Assembly (NCBI RefSeq): GCF_039649665.1
Contig: NZ_JBDJAW010000025.1
Coordinates: 57,435 to 121,434, forward strand
Reading direction: 5' to 3'
Origin: Microbispora sp. ZYX-F-249
Lineage (GTDB): Bacteria > Actinomycetota > Actinomycetes > Streptosporangiales > Streptosporangiaceae
DNA: 64,000 bases
Shown: one piece after another, positions 15,170-22,366 of the stretch
Layout: every line of letters starts with the position of its first letter
Numbering within the stretch: the first letter of the stretch is position 1
The notes under the pieces: model-generated
Databases searched by the model: none
What the model saw: the letters and a program-made list of their open reading frames with translations, nothing else
What the model was told of the DNA's origin: nothing
Program-made: the position numbers and the translations under genes

Positions 15170-15246
15170 TGCCGGCCCGGCGCCCGCTCGGCGACCGGGC
15201 GTTCGGCCTGGGGGTCGCTCCCGGCCGGAGGCAGCTCCAGCCGCCT
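15170..15246. repeat. Interspersed repeat family B, copy 3 (degenerate)
   Basis: Shares CGCCCGCTCGGCG-ACCGGGC, GCGTTCGGCCTGGGGG and CCCGGCCGG with copies 1 and 2, same orientation. The stem is imperfect (arms near 15189-15199 and 15220-15230 with mismatches), so it is a decayed copy. The 15083-15303 gap holds nothing else I can see. Confidence 0.6.
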
Positions 15247-15303
15247 GCTCACCAGGCAGTACCCCGTACAGTGCCTGGCCGCTCCGCTTGTTCCGGCGCC
15301 GGC

Positions 15304-15567
15304 CTACGAGACGCCTGGATCCGTGTCGGCTACCTGCCCCTCCAGAGGCTCCGGCTTGCTCGCCTGATACCGAAGCCAGCCGATCACGCTGCTCAGTAGC
15401 ACGACAAGCTGGATAGCCGAGAAAATCCATATGTGCAGGAGAGGCCATGGCCGCTCGTTGCCATTGACCACGAGCACGAAGTAACTGCCCGCGGCCATCC
15501 ACCCGATATTGATGAGAGCAAGCCCGCGCCCCGCTCTGTACCAGATCGAGCGTCGGTACTGTTTCAT
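15304..15567 (-). CDS. Small two-helix membrane protein
   Basis: An 87-residue protein with two transmembrane segments (about residues 15-34, ALINIGWMAAGSYFVLVV, and 46-64, IWIFSAIQLVVLLSSVIGW) joined by a short loop, and a hydrophilic acidic C-terminus. No catalytic motif or family is recognised. The ribosome site before the ATG is weak (CAGG). It is monocistronic and lies between repeat B3 and a convergent or divergent pair of unlinked genes. Function unknown. Confidence 0.55.
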   Translation of the reverse strand: MKQYRRSIWYRAGRGLALINIGWMAAGSYFVLVVNGNERPWPLLHIWIFSAIQLVVLLSSVIGWLRYQASKPEPLEGQVADTDPGVS

Positions 15568-15704
15568 GCCTGGAACTATCCCATCGACGAACCAACCTCA
15601 ACAGACAGATCGATCCCGGGGGCTGTAGGGCTGCGCGCAACCGCTCGATTCGATGCGGAGTTCTGACTTCTGCTGCCCCGGCAGCCGCGCAATAGCATCC
15701 GGGC

Positions 15705-16406
15705 ATGGACACGCCGCCAGATCTCGATCACGCGTTGGACGCTCTCTACGCGGCCTTCTCCCGATATCCGCTGCCGGTCAAGACCGAGGTGTGTGACCAC
15801 TGCGTGTCCGACGAAGAGGTTCGCGCGACGCGCGCAGCACCCCTCCGCATGCTCACCGCGTCCGCGCTGCAGCCGTACGCCTGGAACGGCCTGTACACAT
15901 GGGGAGACGTCGAGGAGTTCAAGCACTACCTGCCCCGGCTGCTGGAACTGCTCATCCTGGAAGAGCTCGACGAGGTACATGCCAGTGGCTTGATGCTGCG
16001 GCTCGGGGTCAGGTGGCGTACCTGGATGAAGACCGAGCAGGAAGCCGTCATCGGCACCGTCCGCGCATGGTGGCGGCACACCCTGAACCACTATCCGCGA
16101 GACGTCGACGTCATGATGATGATCGAAATCGTCGCCGACAGCCTGGAGCTGGATCTGGCTCCCTACCTGGCCGAGTGGGAGTCGAACACCACCGAGGCGG
16201 CGGCCCGCCACATGGCGTGGTTCATGCATTACTTCACTGTCAGCGTCGCCCGAAGCGACGAGTGGTACACGCTCCTGGACGATTGGATCAGGGGAACGGC
16301 ACCCGCGGCGATCCTGGAGCGCGCGTTCTTCTCCGCCGGCTCACCGGAAGTGGCCCAGGACCTCTCCGACGCACTCGAGACCCACCGCATCTGGAGCCGG
16401 CGCTGA
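15705..16406 (+). CDS. Conserved hypothetical protein with CDHC motif
   Basis: A 233-residue soluble protein, helical throughout, with no membrane segment. It contains EVCDHCVSDEEVR near residues 28-40, a possible metal site, and a region rich in Trp and His (WWRHTLNHYP, HMAWFMHYFTV). The pattern resembles a helical-repeat protein but I cannot assign a family. There is no strong ribosome site before the ATG. It stands alone; repeat A3 begins about 20 bases after its stop. Confidence 0.65.
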   Translation: MDTPPDLDHALDALYAAFSRYPLPVKTEVCDHCVSDEEVRATRAAPLRMLTASALQPYAWNGLYTWGDVEEFKHYLPRLLELLILEELDEVHASGLMLRLGVRWRTWMKTEQEAVIGTVRAWWRHTLNHYPRDVDVMMMIEIVADSLELDLAPYLAEWESNTTEAAARHMAWFMHYFTVSVARSDEWYTLLDDWIRGTAPAAILERAFFSAGSPEVAQDLSDALETHRIWSRR

Positions 16407-16423
16407 ACCGTGATCCAAAGCGC

Positions 16424-16572
16424 GTCCCGCGGGGATGCTCCAGCCCGGCGCCGAGCCGAAGAGCGCGGGTCGCAAGGGGCTGAGGGAGGAGCCGCGCAGC
16501 CCTGCTGCCGTCGGCCCGGGTCGGTCAGACGAGTCCTCCGCCTCAAGCCCGTCGGTGAGCGTCGGCGTCACG
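16424..16572. repeat. Interspersed repeat family A, copy 3 (shortened)
   Basis: Matches the left 60 per cent of copies 1 and 2: GCGCCGAGCCGAAGAGCGCG, GGCTGAGGGAGGAGCCGCGC, then TCCTCCGCCTCAAGCCCGTC. The central stem survives as GAGGA/TCCTC with several changes; the right arm of the last stem is missing. The rest of the 16407-16641 gap has no gene. Confidence 0.55.
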
Positions 16573-16641
16573 AAGCTCGATCTTCAAGCCGTCGGGCGAA
16601 TAGGCTGAACGCGGTTGCCGGCGATGGTGAAGGAGCCAATG

Positions 16642-17106
16642 ATGACCACCGACCCGACGCTGACCCGGATCGGCCAGGGGGTGGAGCTGCATCACCATCG
16701 AGGCCAGCGCGAAGCCGCTCGCGACCTGTTCGCCCAGATTTGGGATGACATCGGCGGCGAGCAAGGTGACCCGCTGCATGTGTGCGTTCTCGCGCACTCG
16801 ATGGCCGATGTGCAGGACGACGTGGACCAGGAGCTGATGTGGGATCTGCGCGCGCTTGCCGCCGCCGATCGGGTCACCGATGAGGCGGTGGCGCAGGCTG
16901 GGGTGCCGCTTCCCGTGACGGGCCTGTACCCGTCGTTGCACCTGAACTTGAGCGAGTGCTATCGCAAGCTGGGCGATCTCGATCGCGCCCGTGAGCATCT
17001 GCGGCAGGCTCGAGCCGGGATCGGCGCGCTTGGCGACGACGATTACGGGCGGCTCATCAAGGGTGGCCTGGAGCGGCTGGCCGAGCAGTTGGGTGAGGCC
17101 GTCTGA
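16642..17106 (+). CDS. TPR-like small protein
   Basis: About 154 residues. The C-terminal half contains a clear tetratricopeptide-type helix pair (LHLNLSECYRKLGDLDRAREHLRQA) and the N-terminus another likely one (HHHRGQREAARDLFAQIWD). Such short TPR proteins are frequent in Streptosporangiales and act as scaffolds; the partner is unknown. I chose the ATG at 16642 because AAGGAG stands six bases upstream; an ATG immediately before it is also possible but too close to that site. It is monocistronic. Confidence 0.7.
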   Translation: MTTDPTLTRIGQGVELHHHRGQREAARDLFAQIWDDIGGEQGDPLHVCVLAHSMADVQDDVDQELMWDLRALAAADRVTDEAVAQAGVPLPVTGLYPSLHLNLSECYRKLGDLDRAREHLRQARAGIGALGDDDYGRLIKGGLERLAEQLGEAV

Positions 17107-17208
17107 AGGCAGAACCCGGCGGCGGCCGGGCGATCCCTGCGCCGGCACGCTCGGCATCGAGGCACCGCCCGGCCTGACCGATCGACATGGAGCCGACGGC
17201 CCGGCGCC

Positions 17209-17276
17209 GCAGCGAGCTAAGGCATACAGCGAGCGAAGGCACACAGCGAGCGAAGGCACACAGCGAGCGAAGGCCG
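17209..17276. repeat. 17-bp tandem repeat, four units
   Basis: Units of ACAGCGAGCGAAGGCAC at 17226-17242, 17243-17259 and 17260-17276 (last unit ends CCG), preceded by a degenerate unit at 17209-17225. It lies in the gap between the TPR gene and the TetR gene, where no coding is visible. Possibly a slippage product. Confidence 0.8.
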
Positions 17277-17311
17277 CAGACGGCCGAGGCGGGAGTCCTG
17301 TCGTGGCTCGT

Positions 17312-17968
17312 TCAGTGCGGGGTCGGTTCGACGTCCTGAGCAAGGCCGGCGAGGAGCCGCCGCAGGCCGTACTCGAAGGTGTCGTCGGGCGTGATGGCGG
17401 CGAACCGCGGGGAGAGCCCTGCCAGCGTGGGATGGACCTCGGGTGAGATCTCGGGGGGCTCCGACACCGGCAGGCATTCGGCGAGGACCGACCCTGCGGC
17501 GTAGTTCAGCAGTGACTGGTAAGCGGTCGGGATGGCGGTGGGCGGGAAGCCCGCCTCGCGGAGTACGGCGAGCAGGGCCTCGGTCAGGCGAAGGGCGTTC
17601 GGACCGACGGCGGGACGGGTGGCCAGGATCGGCACCGCCCGATGGTGCCGGATGTAGGCGGCCCGGATATCGCGGATGACCGTGGCCACACGCTCGGCCC
17701 ACGGGCCCTCCGGTGCGGGCGGCGGCACCTCGCCGATGAGGGTGTCCAGGACGAGGTCGAGGAGCCGGTCCTTGTTCTGCACATGCCAGTAGAGGGTCAT
17801 CGGGCCGGCGTCGAGGCGGGTGGCCAGGCGGCGCAGGCTGAACGACTCCAGCCCTTCCTCGTCGATGAGCGCGATTGCGGCGGCCACGACCTCCTCCGTG
17901 GACAGGGGCGGATGTCCGCGCCCGCGCCGCGAGGGCGCGTCCTGGCGGGGTGTGCGGCGCGCGGTCAT
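17312..17968 (-). CDS. TetR-family transcriptional repressor
   Basis: A 218-residue regulator. The HTH lies at about residues 24-70 (STEEVVAAAIALIDEEGLES, then LRRLATRLDAGPMTLYWHV), and the C-terminal ligand domain matches the TetR_C type with several Pro-rich turns. It is divergent from a small membrane-protein gene, with a perfect 19-bp palindrome between them, so it most likely represses that gene and itself. The inducer is unknown. The ATG at 17968 has AGGTGAG upstream. Confidence 0.9.
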   Translation of the reverse strand: MTARRTPRQDAPSRRGRGHPPLSTEEVVAAAIALIDEEGLESFSLRRLATRLDAGPMTLYWHVQNKDRLLDLVLDTLIGEVPPPAPEGPWAERVATVIRDIRAAYIRHHRAVPILATRPAVGPNALRLTEALLAVLREAGFPPTAIPTAYQSLLNYAAGSVLAECLPVSEPPEISPEVHPTLAGLSPRFAAITPDDTFEYGLRRLLAGLAQDVEPTPH

Positions 17969-17999
17969 ACGGGCTCACCTGCGGGGCCGTAGGTCGTTC

Positions 18000-18028
18000 T
18001 TGACACTGGTACATCGTACGAGTACGGT
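18000..18028 (+). promoter_or_regulatory. Predicted promoter of the TetR-controlled membrane protein
   Basis: TTGACA (18000-18005) and TACGGT (18023-18028) with 17-base spacing, upstream of the palindrome at 18041-18059 and the GTG start at 18076. Confidence 0.55.
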
Positions 18029-18040
18029 CCCGTCGCGACA

Positions 18041-18059
18041 ACTAGTACGGCGTACTAGT
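18041..18059. promoter_or_regulatory. TetR operator: perfect 19-bp palindrome
   Basis: ACTAGTACG and CGTACTAGT around a central G. It sits between the divergent TetR and membrane-protein genes, just downstream of the predicted -10 box. A looser GTAC-rich inverted element lies at about 18009-18026 within the promoter and may be a second site. Confidence 0.8.
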
Positions 18060-18075
18060 AGGGAGAGGACACGCG

Positions 18076-18543
18076 GTGCGCATCAATCTCGCGAGGGTGG
18101 CGATGGGCGGACTGGTGGCCGGGGTGGTGCTCACCGCGCTCAACGCGATCAAGGGCGGCGCGATCCCCGCCTTCAACGCCGAATGGGCACAGGCGATGGG
18201 CAGGCTGGGCATCGAGATGCGCGGCGCGTCGAGCGGCCCGGGCACATTGGCCTTCTTCACCGCGACGAGCCTGGTGTACGGGCTGGCGGGCGTATGGCTG
18301 TACGCGGCGATCCGGCCGCGCTTCGAAGACGGGCCGCGGACTCGGATACTCGCCGGCGCGATCCTCTGGCTGGTCGGCTATCTGCTGCCGATGGCCGGAT
18401 ATGCGGGCATGGGTCTGTTCTCCGCCCGGCTTGTGGCGCTCAGCGGCGGGCTCTCGCTGGTGGAGATGATCATGGCGGTAGCGGCCGGCTCATGGCTCTA
18501 CCGCGAAACGGCGACCCGGTCCCTGGCCTCCGGTCACGGATGA
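18076..18543 (+). CDS. Small four-helix membrane protein under TetR control
   Basis: A 155-residue integral membrane protein with four hydrophobic segments (about 6-26, 58-78, 92-115 and 120-143). The start is the GTG at 18076, which has GGGAGAGG about seven bases upstream. The first helix begins VAMGGLVAGVVLTALNAIKGG. No transporter motif is seen; it resembles unassigned actinobacterial membrane proteins of similar length. Divergent from the TetR gene with a palindromic operator between, so it is the probable regulated target. Confidence 0.75.
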   Translation: MRINLARVAMGGLVAGVVLTALNAIKGGAIPAFNAEWAQAMGRLGIEMRGASSGPGTLAFFTATSLVYGLAGVWLYAAIRPRFEDGPRTRILAGAILWLVGYLLPMAGYAGMGLFSARLVALSGGLSLVEMIMAVAAGSWLYRETATRSLASGHG

Positions 18544-18668
18544 CCCCCGCATACGGGCCCGAGGTGGGCGAGCACCGCAGCGGCCGTCCGGAAGGCGTCC
18601 GGACGGTCCGCCGCGGCGGCTCGGGGACACCGCGCTCGATGTGTCGGCGAGTGCGGGCACGCCGTTCG

Positions 18669-19202
18669 TCAGGCGGGGGTCTCGGCGGTCGCGATCAGGA
18701 CCGCGCGGCCGAGGGTGTGGCCGGCCATGGTGAAGCCGAGGAGGGCCGGGGTGGCGTCGGCCGGGACGCCGATGGACTCGACATCGAGGGCGTGCACCAC
18801 GACGAAATAGCGGTGCGGGCCGTGCCCGGCCGGTGGGGCGGCGCCGATGAAGCGGGCCACACGGGCGTCGTTGGGCAGCTGGAAGGCGCCCTCGGGAAGG
18901 CCTGAGCCGCTGTCGTCGCCGGCGCCCTCGGGAAGTTCGGTGACGGAGGCGGGGATGTCGGCGACCGCCCAGTGCCAGAACCCGGACCCGGTGGGGGCGT
19001 CGGGGTCGTAGACGGTGACGGCGTAGCTCCTGGTGCCTTCCGGGGCGCCGCTCCAGGACAGCTGCGGGGAGATGTCCTTCCCGCCGGGGATGCCGGAGGA
19101 GAACTGCGCGGGCGGCCAGGGGGCGCCGTCGGCGACGGTGGTGCTGGTCACGGTGAAGGACGCCGCCTCGGGGAGGCGGGCGAAGGGGTCGTTGGCGGTC
19201 AT
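18669..19202 (-). CDS. YbhB/YbcL-type PEBP-family protein
   Basis: A 177-residue member of the phosphatidylethanolamine-binding (Raf-kinase-inhibitor-like) family. The hallmark ligand-pocket segments are present: [35 protein letters not shown], in which the D-P-D-A-P motif and the following HW are conserved, and later [13 protein letters not shown]. The bacterial function is not established. There is no signal peptide. The ATG has AAGGA upstream. Divergent from the GntR-family gene. Confidence 0.9.
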   Translation of the reverse strand: MTANDPFARLPEAASFTVTSTTVADGAPWPPAQFSSGIPGGKDISPQLSWSGAPEGTRSYAVTVYDPDAPTGSGFWHWAVADIPASVTELPEGAGDDSGSGLPEGAFQLPNDARVARFIGAAPPAGHGPHRYFVVVHALDVESIGVPADATPALLGFTMAGHTLGRAVLIATAETPA

Positions 19203-19289
19203 CGCGTCGTTCCTTTCGGGCCGTGTTGCGTGGGCGTGCGGGTGAACGGAGAGCCCGCGACTCGGTCAGGGCATCACCGTCGGCTCGCC

Positions 19290-19345
19290 GAATCGACAAT
19301 AACACGGAAAATCGATTATTTGGCGAATCGTCTATGCTTGTCGCA
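19290..19345 (+). promoter_or_regulatory. Control region of the GntR gene; likely leaderless start
   Basis: GAATCG at 19290-19295 and GCGAATCG at 19323-19330 flank an A/T-rich core with ATCGAT. A -10-like TATGCT (19333-19338) ends six bases before the ATG at 19345, so transcription should begin at or next to the A of the start codon. No ribosome site precedes it. Confidence 0.45.
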
Positions 19346-20043
19346 TGACCCGCACGGCCCACCCCTCGAACTCGCCCGGCACGCAGATGCTCTCCGAGCA
19401 GGTCTACGCGCACCTGCGAGACGCGATCATGCGCGGGGACTACGCCCCCGGTGACGCCCTCAAACCGCAGGACATCGCCAAGGACCAGGGCGTGAGCCTG
19501 GCCGTCGTGCGCGAGGCGCTGGTGCGGGTGGTCGGCGAGGGCCTCGCCGACCGGCTGCCCAACCGCGGCTTCGCCGTCCCGTCCTTCTCCGACCGCCGCT
19601 GGCAGGAGGTCGCCGAGGCCCGCCGGGCCATCGAACCGGTCGTGCTGCGCATGTCCATCGAGCGCGGCGACGTCGACTGGGAGGCCCGCGTACGAGCCGC
19701 TCATCACCGGCTGGCCCGCACCCCGGCGTTCGTGCCCGAGGAGGGCGAGTACTACGCCAGTGCGTGGTCCGAGGCCCACCGGGTCTTCCACCGCACCCTG
19801 CTGGAGGGCTGTGGGAACCCCGTACTGCTGGAGACCTTCGACCGGTTGTGGACCGCGAGCGAGCTCGCTCGCCGCTTCTCGTCGCACCGCGACCCCGGCC
19901 GGGATCACGTCGGCGAGCATCGCCGGCTGGAGGAGGCGGCGCTGGCCCGCGACGCCGGCACCGCGGCCGAGGTGCTGTCCCGGCACCTCACCCTGACCGC
20001 GGCCGCACTGGCCGGCCGTACCCCCCAGGCGAAGGAAGCCTGA
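19345..20043 (+). CDS. GntR-family regulator, FadR/FCD subfamily
   Basis: A 232-residue regulator. The winged HTH spans about residues 17-75 (LSEQVYAHLRDAIMRGDYAPGD, then VSLAVVREALVRVVGEGL). The C-terminal FCD domain is all-helical and keeps likely metal-binding His residues in FHRTLLEGC and GEHRRLEEAAL. FadR-type proteins sense carboxylic acids or related metabolites. It is divergent from the YbhB-like gene; whether that is a target is not clear. No Shine-Dalgarno sequence is present, and a -10 element lies almost on the start codon. Confidence 0.9.
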   Translation: MTRTAHPSNSPGTQMLSEQVYAHLRDAIMRGDYAPGDALKPQDIAKDQGVSLAVVREALVRVVGEGLADRLPNRGFAVPSFSDRRWQEVAEARRAIEPVVLRMSIERGDVDWEARVRAAHHRLARTPAFVPEEGEYYASAWSEAHRVFHRTLLEGCGNPVLLETFDRLWTASELARRFSSHRDPGRDHVGEHRRLEEAALARDAGTAAEVLSRHLTLTAAALAGRTPQAKEA

Positions 20044-20246
20044 CAGGCGTCACCTGGCCGGACGCATGCACCTGATCGCCGGCACCGGAGCCGTGGATGT
20101 CGCCGCCGCACGTGGTGGCGGGTTCGGCCCCTGTGCGCTCTCTTGTGGCCTCTCACCCGAGGACCGGCCGCGTAAGCGAGGGTGCGTGACCCCCTTGCAG
20201 CCGAGGCTCTCAATCGGGTCTCGATGAGGGGGTGGGGAGGCTTGAG

Positions 20247-20834
20247 CTAGCTCTCCCAGGTGGCGTTCCGCACCACGGTGGCGAGTCCGGGAGTGGTCCA
20301 CTGGTCGACGATCAGGAGCTTTTCCTTCGGCAGGTACCACTCGCGCTGCTTGAACGTCGACTTCTCGGTCGCGTCGTCGTACGTGACGCAACGCCCCGGC
20401 CATACGCGGTAGTGCGCCTTGTGGCCCTCTCCGATGTTCCGGTGACCGACGGCGATCGCCTTGCCGAGAACATGGCCGAGCTTGGGGTCGGTCGGGCAGG
20501 GGGCGACGTCGACGGCGGGATAGAACGGTCCATTGACGGGGTTGTAGGGCCGGAAGCCCTCGCCCCCGGTCTTGAGCGTCTTCGCTCCCATCACCCAGAA
20601 GCCCCGGCACCTGGGCTCGAAGTAGTGGCTCTTGGGCTTGGCGCAGGCGCCGGTCACCACGTGCACCTGGTCGGCGCTCCGGTAGACCCGCCAGGCGCGG
20701 GGGATCTCCAGGGTCAGCCCGCCGGACAGCCGCAGGGACGTGGTGGAGGAGGCGGAGGCGCGGCCGGGGCCGGCCACAGCGACGGCCCCGATGACGGCGC
20801 CGGCAGCGGCGACCAATGAGATCGTTCTTCCCAT
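20247..20834 (-). CDS. Secreted protein of unknown function
   Basis: A 195-residue protein with an N-terminal signal peptide (TISLVAAAGAVIGAVAVAG, cleavage likely after ASA at about residue 28). The mature part has four Cys (ACAKPK, PRCRGFWV, APCPTD, GRCVTYDD), which could form two disulfides, and several aromatic residues. The pattern is that of actinobacterial exported proteins without a named family. The ATG at 20834 is the one that fits the signal peptide; an in-frame ATG 13 codons earlier is possible. Neither has a good ribosome site. Divergent from the SDR gene. Confidence 0.65.
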   Translation of the reverse strand: MGRTISLVAAAGAVIGAVAVAGPGRASASSTTSLRLSGGLTLEIPRAWRVYRSADQVHVVTGACAKPKSHYFEPRCRGFWVMGAKTLKTGGEGFRPYNPVNGPFYPAVDVAPCPTDPKLGHVLGKAIAVGHRNIGEGHKAHYRVWPGRCVTYDDATEKSTFKQREWYLPKEKLLIVDQWTTPGLATVVRNATWES

Positions 20835-20928
20835 CACGGCGCAAATAGTAGTGATGATCTCTCTGTAGGTCATTTGGGGTACGTCGCTCGTCGACCAGGT
20901 AGATCTCGATGTCGCGAAAGGGGCGGAT

Positions 20929-21702
20929 ATGGGCTCTTCGTACGTTGTCACCGGAGGCGGTCGCGGTGTCGGACGTGCGCTCGTCGAACGACTCCTCGGC
21001 GACGAGAACAGCGTCGTCGTCATCGAATTCGACCCGGCGGCGCTGGCGTGGACCCGTACCCATCCGGCCGGCTCCCGGGTCATCGCGGTGACCGGCGACG
21101 CCGCCGACGAGACCGTGGCGGAACGGGCCGCCGACCTGGCCCAGGCCGCGGGCCCGCTGGCCGGTTGGGTCAACAACGCGGCCGTGTTCCGGGCGGCCAC
21201 GCTGGACCTCCCCTCGGCGCGGGAGGTCCTCGACCTCGTCGGGGCGAACTTCGCCCCGGCGGTCGTGGGATGCACGACCGCGATCCGCCGGTTCCTGAGC
21301 GCCGGCACGGGCGGGGCGATCGTCAACGTCTCCTCCCACCAGGCGCGGCGGCCGGTGCGCGGCTCCTTGCCGTACGCGACGGCCAAAGCCGCCGTCGAAG
21401 GACTCACCCGGGCACTCGCCGTCGACTACGGCCCGCGTGGCATCCGGGTCAACACCGTCGCCCTCGGCTCGATCGCCACCGAGCGCTATGAGGCGTTCCT
21501 GCACGGCCAGGAGCCCGCGGAGGCCGCACGGATCGAGCGCGAGATGGGCCTGTTGCACCCGGCCGGCCGGGTGGGCCGCCCGGAGGAGGTGGCCGCCGCC
21601 GTCGCCTACCTGCTGTCCGGCGAGGCGAGCTTCGTCAACGGCGCGACCGTGCCGGTCGACGGAGGCCGGTCGATCCTCGGACGCGACCCCGAAGAGGCCT
21701 GA
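20929..21702 (+). CDS. Short-chain dehydrogenase/reductase
   Basis: A 257-residue classical SDR. The cofactor loop TGGGRGVGRA lies near the N-terminus, NNAA follows at about residues 83-86, and the catalytic Ser (IVNVSSHQ), Tyr and Lys (YATAK) are all present, followed by RVNTVALGSIATE. The acidic residue in VVIEFD after the second strand suggests NAD(H) preference. The substrate is unknown. The ribosome site is GAAAGG at about 10 bases. The gene ends eight bases before the converging response-regulator gene. Confidence 0.9.
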   Translation: MGSSYVVTGGGRGVGRALVERLLGDENSVVVIEFDPAALAWTRTHPAGSRVIAVTGDAADETVAERAADLAQAAGPLAGWVNNAAVFRAATLDLPSAREVLDLVGANFAPAVVGCTTAIRRFLSAGTGGAIVNVSSHQARRPVRGSLPYATAKAAVEGLTRALAVDYGPRGIRVNTVALGSIATERYEAFLHGQEPAEAARIEREMGLLHPAGRVGRPEEVAAAVAYLLSGEASFVNGATVPVDGGRSILGRDPEEA

Positions 21703-21709
21703 TGGGCGG

Positions 21710-22366
21710 TCACCGGCCGAGGCCGGCGTCGCGGGCGCGGATGATCGCCTCCGCCCGGTCGGCGGCCTGGAGTTTGGTGAGCACCGCGTGCACGTGGTTG
21801 CGCACGGTCTTCTGGGACAGGAAGAGCCGCGCGGCGATCTGGCCGTTCGACAGGCCGGCGGCCACCAGGTCGAGCACCTCGTGTTCCCGGGCGGTCAGGG
21901 CCGGGAACGGCGAGACGGCACCGGCCTGCGGCCTCGGGGCGAGGAAACCGGCGATGCGCGAGGCCAGGACCGCGCCGAACACGACGCCGCCGCCGGCCAC
22001 CGTGGTGATCGCGCGGACGACTTCGTCCGGCTCGGCGCCCTTGAGCAGGTAGCCGCGGGCGCCGGCACGGAGCGCGTCGAAGATGGTGCCGTCCTCCTCG
22101 GACATCGTGAGCACCACGATGCCGATCTCCGGGTGCTTCTCGAGAATGCGACGGGTGGCCTCGATGCCGTCCATGTCCGGCATCTGCACGTCCATGACCA
22201 CGACGTCGGGATCCCGCTCGGCGGCCTGCCGCAGAGCCTCGACGCCGGTCGCGGCCGTTCCCGCGACCTCGACCTCGTCGATGCTGCTCAGCAGTGCCGC
22301 GAAGCCTTCGCGGAACACCGGGTGGTCGTCCACCACGAGGACCCTCACCGGCCGCTTAGCGGTCAT
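21710..22366 (-). CDS. NarL/LuxR-family response regulator
   Basis: A 218-residue response regulator. The receiver has the acidic pocket (VVDDHP), the phospho-acceptor Asp in VVMDVQMPDMDG and the Lys of LLKGAEPDE. The C-terminal LuxR-type HTH is LTAREHEVLDLVAAGLSNGQIAARLFLSQKTVRNHV. It starts 11 bases inside the end of the histidine-kinase gene, so both are one coupled unit. The phosphorylated form should bind DNA; inverted GTCC/GGAC repeats before the kinase gene are a candidate site. Confidence 0.95.
   Translation of the reverse strand: MTAKRPVRVLVVDDHPVFREGFAALLSSIDEVEVAGTAATGVEALRQAAERDPDVVVMDVQMPDMDGIEATRRILEKHPEIGIVVLTMSEEDGTIFDALRAGARGYLLKGAEPDEVVRAITTVAGGGVVFGAVLASRIAGFLAPRPQAGAVSPFPALTAREHEVLDLVAAGLSNGQIAARLFLSQKTVRNHVHAVLTKLQAADRAEAIIRARDAGLGR

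Noticed and set aside
20050..21558. 502-residue minus-strand frame over the SDR gene
   Set aside because: Shadow of the SDR and of the exported-protein gene in another frame.
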